Assembly (NCBI GenBank): GCA_038534295.1 | Contig: JBCAXA010000001.1 | Span: forward strand, 496,001-560,000 | Reading direction: 5' to 3' | Length of the DNA stretch: 64,000 nucleotides | Source of the DNA: JBCAXA01 sp038534295 | GTDB taxonomy: Bacteria > Pseudomonadota > Gammaproteobacteria > Steroidobacterales > Woeseiaceae | Notes under the pieces: model-generated | The model's database searches: none | Told to the model about the DNA's origin: nothing | Seen by the model: the letters and a program-made list of their open reading frames with translations, nothing else | Part shown: positions 15,676 through 23,358 of the stretch, piece after piece | Layout: every line of letters begins with the position of its first letter | Numbering within the stretch: position 1 is the first letter of the stretch | Translations under genes and position numbers: made by a program

Positions 15676-16754
15676 GCACTCCGTTTACGGGTATACGCGG
15701 CTGCCTCCTGAATGGATGCAGCAAAACCGTACGGATCGCGCGGATCATCGCTGGCCGCCGCCATATCGATCCACGTTCCGCAGCCGGTGTCGCGCGCGAG
15801 GTCCGTGAGTATTGTGGCGGCCACGTGATCTTCCAACGCCCAGCCCGTCGAATCGAACACCGTCAGGCGATTACGCGCTTCGCTGAAGCGCGGCGCCGAT
15901 TGCACGAGCTCATAAAGCTCCGGGCCGTGCGCTTTCCCGTCGAGCTGTTGACACTCCCCTTCGCGCTGCGCCTGTGCCGCGAAGTCGGGACACACGAGTG
16001 CACGGCGAACGAGATCGGCCGGTAATTCTGTTTTACCGGGAAAATCCGAACCAACCGCATTAATGTGCAGGTGCGACCGAAACTCGCCGTCTGGCATGAC
16101 GGGGCCTGCGCCAACTGCCACCGATGTGGCGGTGCAAATGATGTCGGCCTTAGCGGCAATGTCGTCGGCCGTCGTCGTCTCGACCGTCGTTTGAATCTCC
16201 AACGCCTGAATCCGTCGCTCAAAACTCGCGCAACCGGCCGGATCGATATCGGCAATGAGGCAACGATCAAAATCAAAGACGCGCGACAGCGCATGCAGCT
16301 GGGTCACCGCCTGCGCGCCGGCGCCAATCAGTCCGAGCACGCGACTACTCGGCGCCGAAAGTATTCGGCTCGCAACGGCGGATGCGGCGCCCGTTCGCAA
16401 CGACGTCAAGAACGTCGCATCGAGAATACTGGTGGCGCGACCGGTCGCGGTATCGAACCCGATCATTGTCGACAGGACGGTTGGAAGCTTATGTCGAACC
16501 GGATTGTGCGGGTGATAGCCGACAAGCTTCAGCGTCACACCGACTTCGGAACTGAGCAGCGGCATCCATTCGATCAGACCGCCGTCGTTGCCGTCGTAAC
16601 TAAATCCGTCGCGTACCGGAATGTCGAAGTGATCGGCGCGATAATGTAGACAGGCGTTTGTGATCCCGTCGATGACCGCATCCATTAGCGCATCTAAGCC
16701 AACGATTGCGACTAGTTCTGCGATGTCGTTACGGGTTAGCAGTAGAGTCTGCAC
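15672..16754 (-). CDS. Ornithine cyclodeaminase-family enzyme of the peptide cluster
   Basis: A protein of 360 residues of the ornithine cyclodeaminase/mu-crystallin family. The NAD-binding motif is LGLIGAGAQAVTQ (about 136-148), NAVGSDFPGKTELP carries the active-site Asp, and LKLVGYHPHNP replaces the FKYVNGHP segment of the catabolic enzyme. It is only distantly similar to the paralogue at 2509-3561. In the cluster it would supply L-proline from ornithine for the adenylation enzyme at 18232. An alternative is an SbnB-like dehydrogenase making diaminopropionate, but no SbnA partner is present. It is first in an operon with the PPTase and TonB receptor. The family is certain; the substrate is an inference. 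Confidence 0.85.
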   Translation of the reverse strand: MQTLLLTRNDIAELVAIVGLDALMDAVIDGITNACLHYRADHFDIPVRDGFSYDGNDGGLIEWMPLLSSEVGVTLKLVGYHPHNPVRHKLPTVLSTMIGFDTATGRATSILDATFLTSLRTGAASAVASRILSAPSSRVLGLIGAGAQAVTQLHALSRVFDFDRCLIADIDPAGCASFERRIQALEIQTTVETTTADDIAAKADIICTATSVAVGAGPVMPDGEFRSHLHINAVGSDFPGKTELPADLVRRALVCPDFAAQAQREGECQQLDGKAHGPELYELVQSAPRFSEARNRLTVFDSTGWALEDHVAATILTDLARDTGCGTWIDMAAASDDPRDPYGFAASIQEAAAYTRKRSA

Positions 16755-16897
16755 GCCCTCGAACCCCCTATCTGCACGGCAGTTTCTTGTTTGGCTGCGG
16801 TGCGTTTATCAAATGCTCAATAAACTACCGCCACCTAGGTAAATGCTTACAACGCGCACTGAATAGTTAAAAACAGTTCAGATTTTTTTTCTGTAAA

Positions 16898-16921
16898 AAA
16901 CACCGACACACAGCGGTGTTT
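16898..16921 (-). terminator. Hairpin followed by U-tract on the minus strand (terminator or attenuator)
   Basis: AAACACCG and CGGTGTTT form an eight-pair stem around an eight-base loop. Read on the minus strand the stem is followed by a run of T residues (complement of the A-run 16895-16900). That is the shape of an intrinsic terminator, yet it stands upstream of the minus-strand OCD2 gene rather than after a gene. A leader attenuator for the OCD2/PPTase/TonB operon is one explanation, and a block on antisense transcription from the opposite operon is another. Confidence 0.5.
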
Positions 16922-16969
16922 CGCTGCACCGAACTTTGACGCTAGGATGCAGTCCCCGTAACAGGCAAC

Positions 16970-17000
16970 ACGTGATGACGGCACGTTGCATTCATCACGT
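16970..17000. promoter_or_regulatory. Nine-base inverted repeat, putative operator
   Basis: ACGTGATGA at 16970-16978 and TCATCACGT at 16992-17000 are exact reverse complements separated by 13 bases. The centre-to-centre distance of 22 bases is about two helical turns, which suits a dimeric regulator. No regulator gene lies in the cluster, so the binding protein is unknown. Confidence 0.45.
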
Positions 17001-17031
17001 TACATTGACTGGATGCGGAATACGGTTGTTG

Positions 17032-17067
17032 GCTAACGATCTGTTGCGGTCCTGACGCATCGTTAGC
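17032..17067 (+). promoter_or_regulatory. Leader hairpin just upstream of the dehydrogenase ribosome-binding site
   Basis: GCTAACGAT at 17032-17040 pairs perfectly with ATCGTTAGC at 17059-17067 around an 18-base loop. The right arm ends immediately before the GAGGGGG ribosome-binding site (17068-17074) of the gene starting at ATG 17080. It could be an operator in DNA or a translation-controlling stem in RNA; the sequence alone cannot distinguish. Confidence 0.45.
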
Positions 17068-17079
17068 GAGGGGGCATAG

Positions 17080-18225
17080 ATGGACTTTGCATGGTCCGAC
17101 GAGCAACTCGACTTGCAACAACGCACAATCGAGTTTGCAAAAGAACAATTGAACGACGACCTGACATCGTCGGCACCAGACCCGAGCTTTGACCGAAACC
17201 TCTGGCAGCGGTGCGCGGACTATGGCGTGCAAGGAGCTTACGTGAGCACCGACCTCGGCGGTCGAGGCCACGACATACTCACGACCATACTGTTACTTGA
17301 GTCGATCGGATACGGCTGCCGCGACAACGGGTTGACGCTGGGACTCAATGGGCACATGTGGGCGGTTCTCGAACCCATATATCGCTTTGGCTCGGCCGAA
17401 CTTATCGAGAAGTACGTGCCCGGACTTTGCGACGGGCGACTAATTGGCGCGCATGGCATGACCGAAGCGGAGTCTGGCTCCAACGCATTTGGGCTCAAGA
17501 CTACCGCCACACCAGTCGATGGCGGATACCGGCTCAACGGGCGCAAAGTCTATGTCGGCCTTGCACCCGTCTGCGACGTTGCGCTGGTCTTTGCGAGCAC
17601 CCGTCCTGACCGACGGGAGTGGGGCCTCAGCGCGTTCGTCGTCGATGCAGACAGCGACGGTTTTAACGCCGGCCCGGCACAACACAAGATGGGTGTCAAC
17701 GGGTCACCGCTCGGCGAAATCACTCTCCACGATTGCTTTGTGCCAGCCGAGAACCGGCTCGGCCCGGAAGGTGCCGGTGCGAGCGTTTTCAACCATTCGA
17801 TGGAATGGGAGCGCAGCTTCATTTTCACGAGCCACGTCGGTGCGATGGCGCGGCAACTCGACGAAGCTATTGCATACGCCAATGAACGGCGCGTATTCGA
17901 TCAGCGCATTGCCGATTTCCAAAGCGTCTCGAACCGCATCGCCGACATGAAGCTCCGCTTGGAGACAGCACGACTGCTGCTGTATCGCTGCGCCTGGCTG
18001 AAGCAGCGCAACGAGCGCACGACCCTCGATGCGGCGCTCGCCAAACTGCATATCAGTGAGTCGTTTTTAGAGTCGAGCCTGGATGCGGTGCGCATTCATG
18101 GCGCTCGCGGGTATTTGTCCGAGTTTGGCGTCGAACGCGATGCACGCGATGCGGCGGGTGGCGTCATCTATTCAGGCACATCCGATATTCAGCGCCAGTT
18201 GATTGCCAAACTACTGGGGGCATAA
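17080..18225 (+). CDS. Prolyl-carrier-protein dehydrogenase (PltE/RedW/AnaB-like flavoprotein)
   Basis: A protein of 381 residues with an acyl-CoA dehydrogenase fold. Its sequence follows the prolyl-PCP oxidases rather than fatty acid enzymes: MDFAWSDEQLDLQQ at the start, IGAHGMTEAESGSNAFGLKT (about 125-145), a NHSMEWERSF segment whose Glu at about 244 sits at the position of the catalytic base, and YSGTSDIQRQLIAKLL at the end. Such enzymes desaturate prolyl-S-PCP, in one step to dehydroproline (AnaB) or in two to pyrrole-2-carboxyl-S-PCP (PltE, RedW). Context strengthens the call: the adenylation enzyme and free PCP follow directly, with a 6-base gap. FAD would be the cofactor. Which oxidation state is reached cannot be told. 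Confidence 0.88.
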   Translation: MDFAWSDEQLDLQQRTIEFAKEQLNDDLTSSAPDPSFDRNLWQRCADYGVQGAYVSTDLGGRGHDILTTILLLESIGYGCRDNGLTLGLNGHMWAVLEPIYRFGSAELIEKYVPGLCDGRLIGAHGMTEAESGSNAFGLKTTATPVDGGYRLNGRKVYVGLAPVCDVALVFASTRPDRREWGLSAFVVDADSDGFNAGPAQHKMGVNGSPLGEITLHDCFVPAENRLGPEGAGASVFNHSMEWERSFIFTSHVGAMARQLDEAIAYANERRVFDQRIADFQSVSNRIADMKLRLETARLLLYRCAWLKQRNERTTLDAALAKLHISESFLESSLDAVRIHGARGYLSEFGVERDARDAAGGVIYSGTSDIQRQLIAKLLGA

Positions 18226-18231
18226 CGGCAC

Positions 18232-19833
18232 GTGCGCTACCTACTGACTCATCTCATCGACAACGCCGCAGACCGCAGACCGGGTAACCTCGCAATGCGT
18301 TGTCGTGACGAGGAGCTCTGCTACGCGGCGCTGGCAGAGCGCAGCAATCAACTCGCGCATCGGCTCGTTGAAAGCGGCATCAAGCGCGGCGACCGCGTCG
18401 GCATTCTCATGCACAAGCGCGTCGAGTGCGCGATTGCCATCCACGGCATCATGAAAGCCGGGGCTGCCTACGTGCCGCTCGATCCATTGGCGCCGCTCGA
18501 GCGGCTCGCCTTCGTCATGCGCGACTGCGGCATCTCGCACCTAGTCATAGAGCCCCGCAAGTCTCCGATGGCAAGTCAGCTCGCCGACATGCTCGAGCTG
18601 CGCTCGATTACCGGGAGCGAGGATGAGGTGCCAGGTGTCGATGATTGTGCGTCGCTCGAGGAGCTCGAGCAATTCGATGGCGCGCGACCACCCGACGTCA
18701 AGATCATGGAGCAAGACCTTGCTTATGTCCTCTACACATCCGGCTCGACGGGAGTGCCAAAGGGCATCGTGCACAGCCATCGCAGTGGGCTTGCGTGGGC
18801 GGAAACAGCGGCAGCGGCCTACGCGCTTCGGAGCGACGACCGCATCAGCAACTACGCACCGCTGCACTTCGACCTGTCGACGCTCGATTATTTTGCCGCG
18901 GCGTTAGTGGGCGCTGCGACGATCGCTATCCCCGAGGAAGTCACCAAGCTCGGGGCAAGCCTTGCAAACTTCGTTGCCGATGAGCGGCTCACGGTGTTGT
19001 ACACAGTCCCGCTCGCCCTAACGCAACTGGCGCGCTACACCGAAACAACCGCCGTCCCGTGGGATGCGCTGCGGTGGGTTTTATTCGGCGGCGAACCCAT
19101 GCCCGTCAAAACGCTCAATCCTCTAATGGCGCGTTATCCGCATGTGCAGTTCGTAAATGTGTACGGGCCTACAGAAACCAACGGCTGCACCCATTTTCCG
19201 ATTGAAACGGCGCAGGTCAACAGCGATGCGTTGCCGATTGGCCGACCGTACGACAACGTCGAGGCGCTGGTCATCGATCAACATGACAACGTCGTCGCCG
19301 CAGGTACACCCGGCGAACTCGTCATTCGAGCACCGACGCTCATGCGCGGCTACTGGGGACGTGACGATCTCAACGCGGTCTGCTCGTACTACCGAGAGAA
19401 CGCGCCTGGCATCGCCGATCGATTCCATCGTACCGGAGACCTGGTCAATCGTAGGGCCACTGGCGAGATTCAATTCATTGGCCGTAAAGATAGGCAGATC
19501 AAAACACGCGGCTGCCGTGTTGACCTCGACGAAGTTGAAAACGTGCTTGGCAATTGCCCGGGCGTAACCGAGGCGGCCGTGTACGCGGTGGACGATGCCG
19601 AAGGTTATCGGAACATCCACGCTACCGTTACAGCCAATGCCGACGGTTTGCAGCTAGCGTCACTGCGCGCCGCGTTGCGACGCAAACTCCCCAACTATGC
19701 GATCCCCGTTGACATTGACGTTGTTGCAGAACTGCCCCGAACGTCGACCGGCAAAATCGATCGTGTGTCGCTTGCCGCCCGGGCGAGCGACTTCCACAAA
19801 CCTACGACCAACGCGGCGACCGCCGGACGCTGA
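18232..19833 (+). CDS. Stand-alone adenylation enzyme, proline-type (PltF/RedM-like)
   Basis: A protein of 533 residues from GTG 18232 (GGGGG at 18216-18220). A single ANL adenylation domain: TSGSTG at residues 169-174, core A4 HFDLSTLDYF, A5 YGPTETNG, A7 RTGD, A8 with KTRGCRVDLDEV, and A10 TGKIDR near the end. Pocket residues read by eye against GrsA positions are D, L, L, Y, L, G, V, G, C, K. The first five and the last two equal the proline code of PltF/RedM as I recall it (D-L-L-Y-L-A-L-V-C-K). It would activate L-proline as the AMP ester and load the free PCP encoded one base downstream. There is no condensation or carrier domain. Confidence 0.88.
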   Translation: MRYLLTHLIDNAADRRPGNLAMRCRDEELCYAALAERSNQLAHRLVESGIKRGDRVGILMHKRVECAIAIHGIMKAGAAYVPLDPLAPLERLAFVMRDCGISHLVIEPRKSPMASQLADMLELRSITGSEDEVPGVDDCASLEELEQFDGARPPDVKIMEQDLAYVLYTSGSTGVPKGIVHSHRSGLAWAETAAAAYALRSDDRISNYAPLHFDLSTLDYFAAALVGAATIAIPEEVTKLGASLANFVADERLTVLYTVPLALTQLARYTETTAVPWDALRWVLFGGEPMPVKTLNPLMARYPHVQFVNVYGPTETNGCTHFPIETAQVNSDALPIGRPYDNVEALVIDQHDNVVAAGTPGELVIRAPTLMRGYWGRDDLNAVCSYYRENAPGIADRFHRTGDLVNRRATGEIQFIGRKDRQIKTRGCRVDLDEVENVLGNCPGVTEAAVYAVDDAEGYRNIHATVTANADGLQLASLRAALRRKLPNYAIPVDIDVVAELPRTSTGKIDRVSLAARASDFHKPTTNAATAGR

Positions 19834-19834
19834 A

Positions 19835-20110
19835 ATGAACAGTAACGAATCCCGACTTGTCGATTACATCCGCTCTGTGCTGCTCGAAGATGCCGAGTTC
19901 GCGCTTAGCACCGAAGACGAACTGCTGCTGGGGGACATCGTCGACTCGATGGGCATCATGCGGCTCGTACAATTCATCGAAGACGAGTCCGGCGGTGCAG
20001 TGCCGGCCGAAGACATTACGATCGAGCATTTCGCTACGGTTGCATCGATCGGTCGTTATCTGGATCAGCGAGATCTCGATCTTGGCGCTGCAGGGTCACG
20101 TTGTGACTAA
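19835..20110 (+). CDS. Stand-alone peptidyl carrier protein
   Basis: A protein of 91 residues, acidic and helical, with the phosphopantetheine site DIVDSMG, Ser at residue 38. It resembles the free carriers PltL, RedO and AnaD that hold proline during its oxidation. ATG 19835 begins one base after the adenylation stop. The open frame extends upstream inside the adenylation gene, but the compact carrier fold starts here. It is the third member of the dehydrogenase/adenylation/carrier set and should hand its acyl group to the condensation domain of a downstream synthetase, probably that of 23359-26553. Confidence 0.88.
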   Translation: MNSNESRLVDYIRSVLLEDAEFALSTEDELLLGDIVDSMGIMRLVQFIEDESGGAVPAEDITIEHFATVASIGRYLDQRDLDLGAAGSRCD

Positions 20111-20162
20111 GAGCAACCACAGCAACCCCGCTCTGCTGCGCTGAGTCCGCGCACCGAACCGT

Positions 20163-22160
20163 ATGACGACCGCTTCCATCGAATACCGTGCCGACATCGA
20201 CGGCCTGCGGGGTGTTGCGGTGCTCGCCGTGATCGCGTTTCACGTTGATGATGCGCTATTGCCGGGCGGTTTTGTTGGTGTCGACGTATTCTTCGTTATA
20301 TCCGGCTACCTGATCACGCAGTGGATCCTCGCTCAGCTTGATACCGGACAATTCTCACTCAGCGAGTTTTTCCGCCGGCGTATCAAACGGCTCGCACCGG
20401 CCTTGCTGGTTGTCATTGCCGCTACGCTGCTCGCAGCGCACTGGCTGCTGTTGCCCGCTGACGCTGCCGAAGTTGCAAAGACGGCACTCGCAAGCGTCGT
20501 CGGGCTCGCTAACGTGTACTTCTGGGGCTTTGTCGATGTCAGCTATTTTGCGGCCGACCTAGCGGAAGCACCGCTGCTGCATCTGTGGTCGCTCGGCGTC
20601 GAAGAACAGTACTACCTGATCTGGCCGTTCGTGCTGTTACTTGCGTACCCGCGCATTCCGTGGCGTTGGCTTGCGCTGCTCGCGCTTGCGTCGTTTGTCG
20701 CGGGATCGCTGCTGTACGCGAGCGCACCGCGATTCGTGTTCTACATGCTGCCGACACGCGCTGGGGAGCTGTTGCTCGGCGGCATGCTGGCCGCGGCCGT
20801 TCGTGCTGGCCTCCAGCATCAGCTGACAACGTGGCAAGCCATGACGTTGAGTATCGCCGGCACGCTCGGTCTGGCGGTCGCGTTCGTGAGCATTACAAAC
20901 GCAACGCCGTTCCCTGGCCTTGCGGCACTCGCGCCGAGTCTGGCGTGTGCTTGCGTCATCGTCGGCAACGGCGTCGCCGGCAACCCGCTGCGGCGTGCTT
21001 GGTCGAACTCGCCACTGCGCGCCACCGGACTCATCTCCTACTCGCTGTATCTATGGCATTGGCCGCTGCTGGCGTTCTATCGTTACGGCTACGGCGAACC
21101 AACGGTGCTGGCGGCACTGTTGATCGTCGCGACCGGTTTCGCGTTGGCGACACTGAGTTACTTTTTCGTCGAACGGCCCGCACGGGCGTCACGCCTTACG
21201 CTAGCGCCGTTGGCGCTGCGACAGTACGCCGTTCCGGCGACGCTCATTGCAGCGATTGCCGCCGGCAGCTACCTGACGGCAGGCCATGGCTTTCGCTCGA
21301 GCGAGGATCCGTATCGACAAAAGCTGGCGGCGCTCGAGCAGCGTCTGGCGCCGGCACATCGTTTTGCACACATCTGCCAGCGCGCGCGTCTCGATCGGGC
21401 CATGCTAAGCGACCCTGCCTGCACGGTCGGACCTAGTGGCGCGACCGAACCGCAGGTTTTGGTTTGGGGCGACTCCAACGCATCGCACTACGTGGGGGTT
21501 CTCGAAGCCATTGCCCGCTCGGCCGGCTTTGCGTTTCGTAACGTGCAGATTCAATCGTGCCCGCCGCTGCTCGGCGATCCGACGCCCTATTTGTATCGCC
21601 GCGATATCGACAACTGCCGCTTCTCGTTGGCGCTCGTGCACGACAGCTTGCCGACGTTTGACGTGATCATGTTGGCAGCCTCGTGGCCCGGTTACGCAAC
21701 GGCTGACGAACGTTTCATGGCAGACCTTGCGGCTACCGCGACAGAACTCACCGCGCGCGGCAAACACGTCGTTCTGTTCGGCAAAGCACCGGTGCCCAAC
21801 GATTTCGATCGCCGCTGCGAAGCGAAAGCGCTCCGTTACCCTGGGCTTACCTGCCAAACGGCACCGACACCGCTGGCGGCCGACGTCGTTGCCACAAACC
21901 GCGCCTTGCACGATCTTGCCGCCAATCTGGATGGCGTCGACTATTTCGACCTGACGCCGTATCTATGCACCGCGGCCGGCTGTCGATCGTATTCGACCGC
22001 GGGCGAGCCGATGTATGTCGACGCTCACCATCTTTCCCTGGTCGCAGCACGAGAAATCGGCGAGCAAATCGTCGCGGCCGATGACCTACCGACCGTGTTT
22101 GTCGAGGTCGCCACACTCGTCGCCACTGCAAATGCCCATCGAGGACGCCCATGGCACTGA
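20163..22160 (+). CDS. Acyltransferase-3 / SGNH-domain membrane protein (OafA-type)
   Basis: A protein of 665 residues. The N-terminal half (about 1-350) is an acyltransferase-3 domain with ten or so membrane helices, opening with EYRADIDGLRGVAVLAVIAF and containing GGFVGVDVFFVISGYLI. The conserved His of the family is in IAFHVD. The C-terminal half (about 390-640) is a periplasmic SGNH hydrolase-like domain (VWGDSNASHY and DAHHLS carry the Ser and Asp/His). Family members O-acetylate polysaccharides or antibiotics at the membrane. Because it lies inside the peptide operon between carrier and HupE genes, it may acylate the sugar added by the glycosyltransferase at 28966. That link is inference. 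Confidence 0.88.
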   Translation: MTTASIEYRADIDGLRGVAVLAVIAFHVDDALLPGGFVGVDVFFVISGYLITQWILAQLDTGQFSLSEFFRRRIKRLAPALLVVIAATLLAAHWLLLPADAAEVAKTALASVVGLANVYFWGFVDVSYFAADLAEAPLLHLWSLGVEEQYYLIWPFVLLLAYPRIPWRWLALLALASFVAGSLLYASAPRFVFYMLPTRAGELLLGGMLAAAVRAGLQHQLTTWQAMTLSIAGTLGLAVAFVSITNATPFPGLAALAPSLACACVIVGNGVAGNPLRRAWSNSPLRATGLISYSLYLWHWPLLAFYRYGYGEPTVLAALLIVATGFALATLSYFFVERPARASRLTLAPLALRQYAVPATLIAAIAAGSYLTAGHGFRSSEDPYRQKLAALEQRLAPAHRFAHICQRARLDRAMLSDPACTVGPSGATEPQVLVWGDSNASHYVGVLEAIARSAGFAFRNVQIQSCPPLLGDPTPYLYRRDIDNCRFSLALVHDSLPTFDVIMLAASWPGYATADERFMADLAATATELTARGKHVVLFGKAPVPNDFDRRCEAKALRYPGLTCQTAPTPLAADVVATNRALHDLAANLDGVDYFDLTPYLCTAAGCRSYSTAGEPMYVDAHHLSLVAAREIGEQIVAADDLPTVFVEVATLVATANAHRGRPWH

Positions 22161-23350
22161 AACTCACGCGGCTCTTGCTGCTGCTAACGCTAGTATTTTC
22201 TGCAACGGCCAGCGCGCACTCGATTGGCCAGACGTACCTCTATTTGGGGCTCAGCGAGAACGAGATTGGGGTGCGCTTCGAGGTCGCGCCGGCAGATCTC
22301 AATCTCGCGCTCGGCATTGACCTACCCATCGATAAATCGATGACCGATGCCGACATCGCGCCGCACTCCGCGCGAATCGTTGAATATTTGCTCGCCGGAT
22401 CGGCGCTAGCGCCAGATGGCAATCCGCGCGAGCTGGTGTTTGTCGAACATTCGATTCGCGATACGCAAACGCTGCAGTTTGTGTTGACCGACTTTCGGAT
22501 TGCCAATTTGCCGCAGCCGCCGGCGTTCATCGATATCGATTACAGCGTCTTGTTTGACGAAGACGACGAACAGACCGCGCTGCTGGTCATCGAGAACGAC
22601 TGGAAATCGCACACCTTCGAGAACGAAGCGGGTGTTTCGCTGACCTTCGACCCCGACAATCGTTCGCAGCGTTTGGATTTGACCGGCTCGACAGTGCTGC
22701 GCGGCCTCGTCGCGATGATTCGGCTCGGTATGGTGCACATCATCGAGGGCCTCGATCACGTGCTGTTTCTCATCGCCATCCTGCTGCCGGCCGTTGTCCG
22801 TCGAGAGCAGGGCCAGTGGGCCGCCGTCGAAGGATTTCGACCGGCGATCTGGCATGTCGCAAAAATCGTGACGATTTTCACCATCGCTCACTCGATTACG
22901 CTGAGTCTTGCGGCACTCGAAATACTCAACGTTCCATCTCGGCTGGTGGAATCGATCATCGCGCTGTCGATCGCGGTAGCCGCATTGGATGCCTTCTACC
23001 CGATACTCGGCAAGCGCATTGGCTGGGTGATCTTTCTATTTGGTCTGTTCCACGGCGCGGGCTTCGCCGGAATCATTTTGTCGATGGACATCCATCCCGA
23101 TTACATTGTGTGGACCTTGCTCGGTTTCAACGTTGGCGTCGAAATCGGTCAATTGATTATTGTCGCCGTCGTTTTCCCGCTGCTGTACCTACTGCGACAC
23201 CAAGGCCTTTACCGCCGCTACGGTATGCCGGCGATAGCGTCGGTGTTGGGGGCCATCGCGGTCTACTGGTTTATCGAGCGCGCCTTCAATGTCGATTTAC
23301 CGGCTGGCGAGTACGCGCAGAACCTGCTGGCATTTGTCGGCCTAATCTGA
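22151..23350 (+). CDS. HupE/UreJ-family membrane protein (putative Ni/Co permease)
   Basis: A protein of 399 residues. A signal peptide is followed by a periplasmic domain of about 160 residues and then seven or so membrane helices. The C-terminal half has the HupE/UreJ hallmarks GMVHIIEGLDHVLFLIAILL and LFHGAGFAG. His and Asp of these helices would ligate the metal. Related proteins move nickel or cobalt and often occur with TonB receptors. Its start overlaps the acyltransferase by ten bases, and the synthetase begins eight bases after its stop, so it is a translated part of the biosynthetic operon. Such a permease is unusual in an NRPS operon and may mean the product handles a metal. Confidence 0.82.
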   Translation: MALKLTRLLLLLTLVFSATASAHSIGQTYLYLGLSENEIGVRFEVAPADLNLALGIDLPIDKSMTDADIAPHSARIVEYLLAGSALAPDGNPRELVFVEHSIRDTQTLQFVLTDFRIANLPQPPAFIDIDYSVLFDEDDEQTALLVIENDWKSHTFENEAGVSLTFDPDNRSQRLDLTGSTVLRGLVAMIRLGMVHIIEGLDHVLFLIAILLPAVVRREQGQWAAVEGFRPAIWHVAKIVTIFTIAHSITLSLAALEILNVPSRLVESIIALSIAVAALDAFYPILGKRIGWVIFLFGLFHGAGFAGIILSMDIHPDYIVWTLLGFNVGVEIGQLIIVAVVFPLLYLLRHQGLYRRYGMPAIASVLGAIAVYWFIERAFNVDLPAGEYAQNLLAFVGLI

Positions 23351-23358
23351 GCGACGCG

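Larger units (their letters stand above)
16755..17079. other. Divergent control region of the peptide cluster
   Basis: The only gap over 300 bases in the window. It separates the minus-strand OCD2/PPTase/TonB operon from the plus-strand dehydrogenase/adenylation operon, so promoters for both should lie here. It is AT-richer than its surroundings and contains three strong inverted repeats listed separately (16898-16921, 16970-17000 and 17032-17067). TTGACG at 16936-16941 with TAACAG 17 bases on is a weak plus-strand promoter candidate. No open frame here looks coding. Confidence 0.6.

Noticed and set aside
20585..21436. Open plus-strand frame of 283 codons inside the acyltransferase gene.
   Set aside because: Shadow of the acyltransferase-3 coding sequence; composition is Arg-rich without any domain.
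22816..23358. Upstream extension of the synthetase frame by 181 codons.
   Set aside because: It overlaps the HupE gene in another frame and has no condensation-domain character. The domain begins shortly after ATG 23359.
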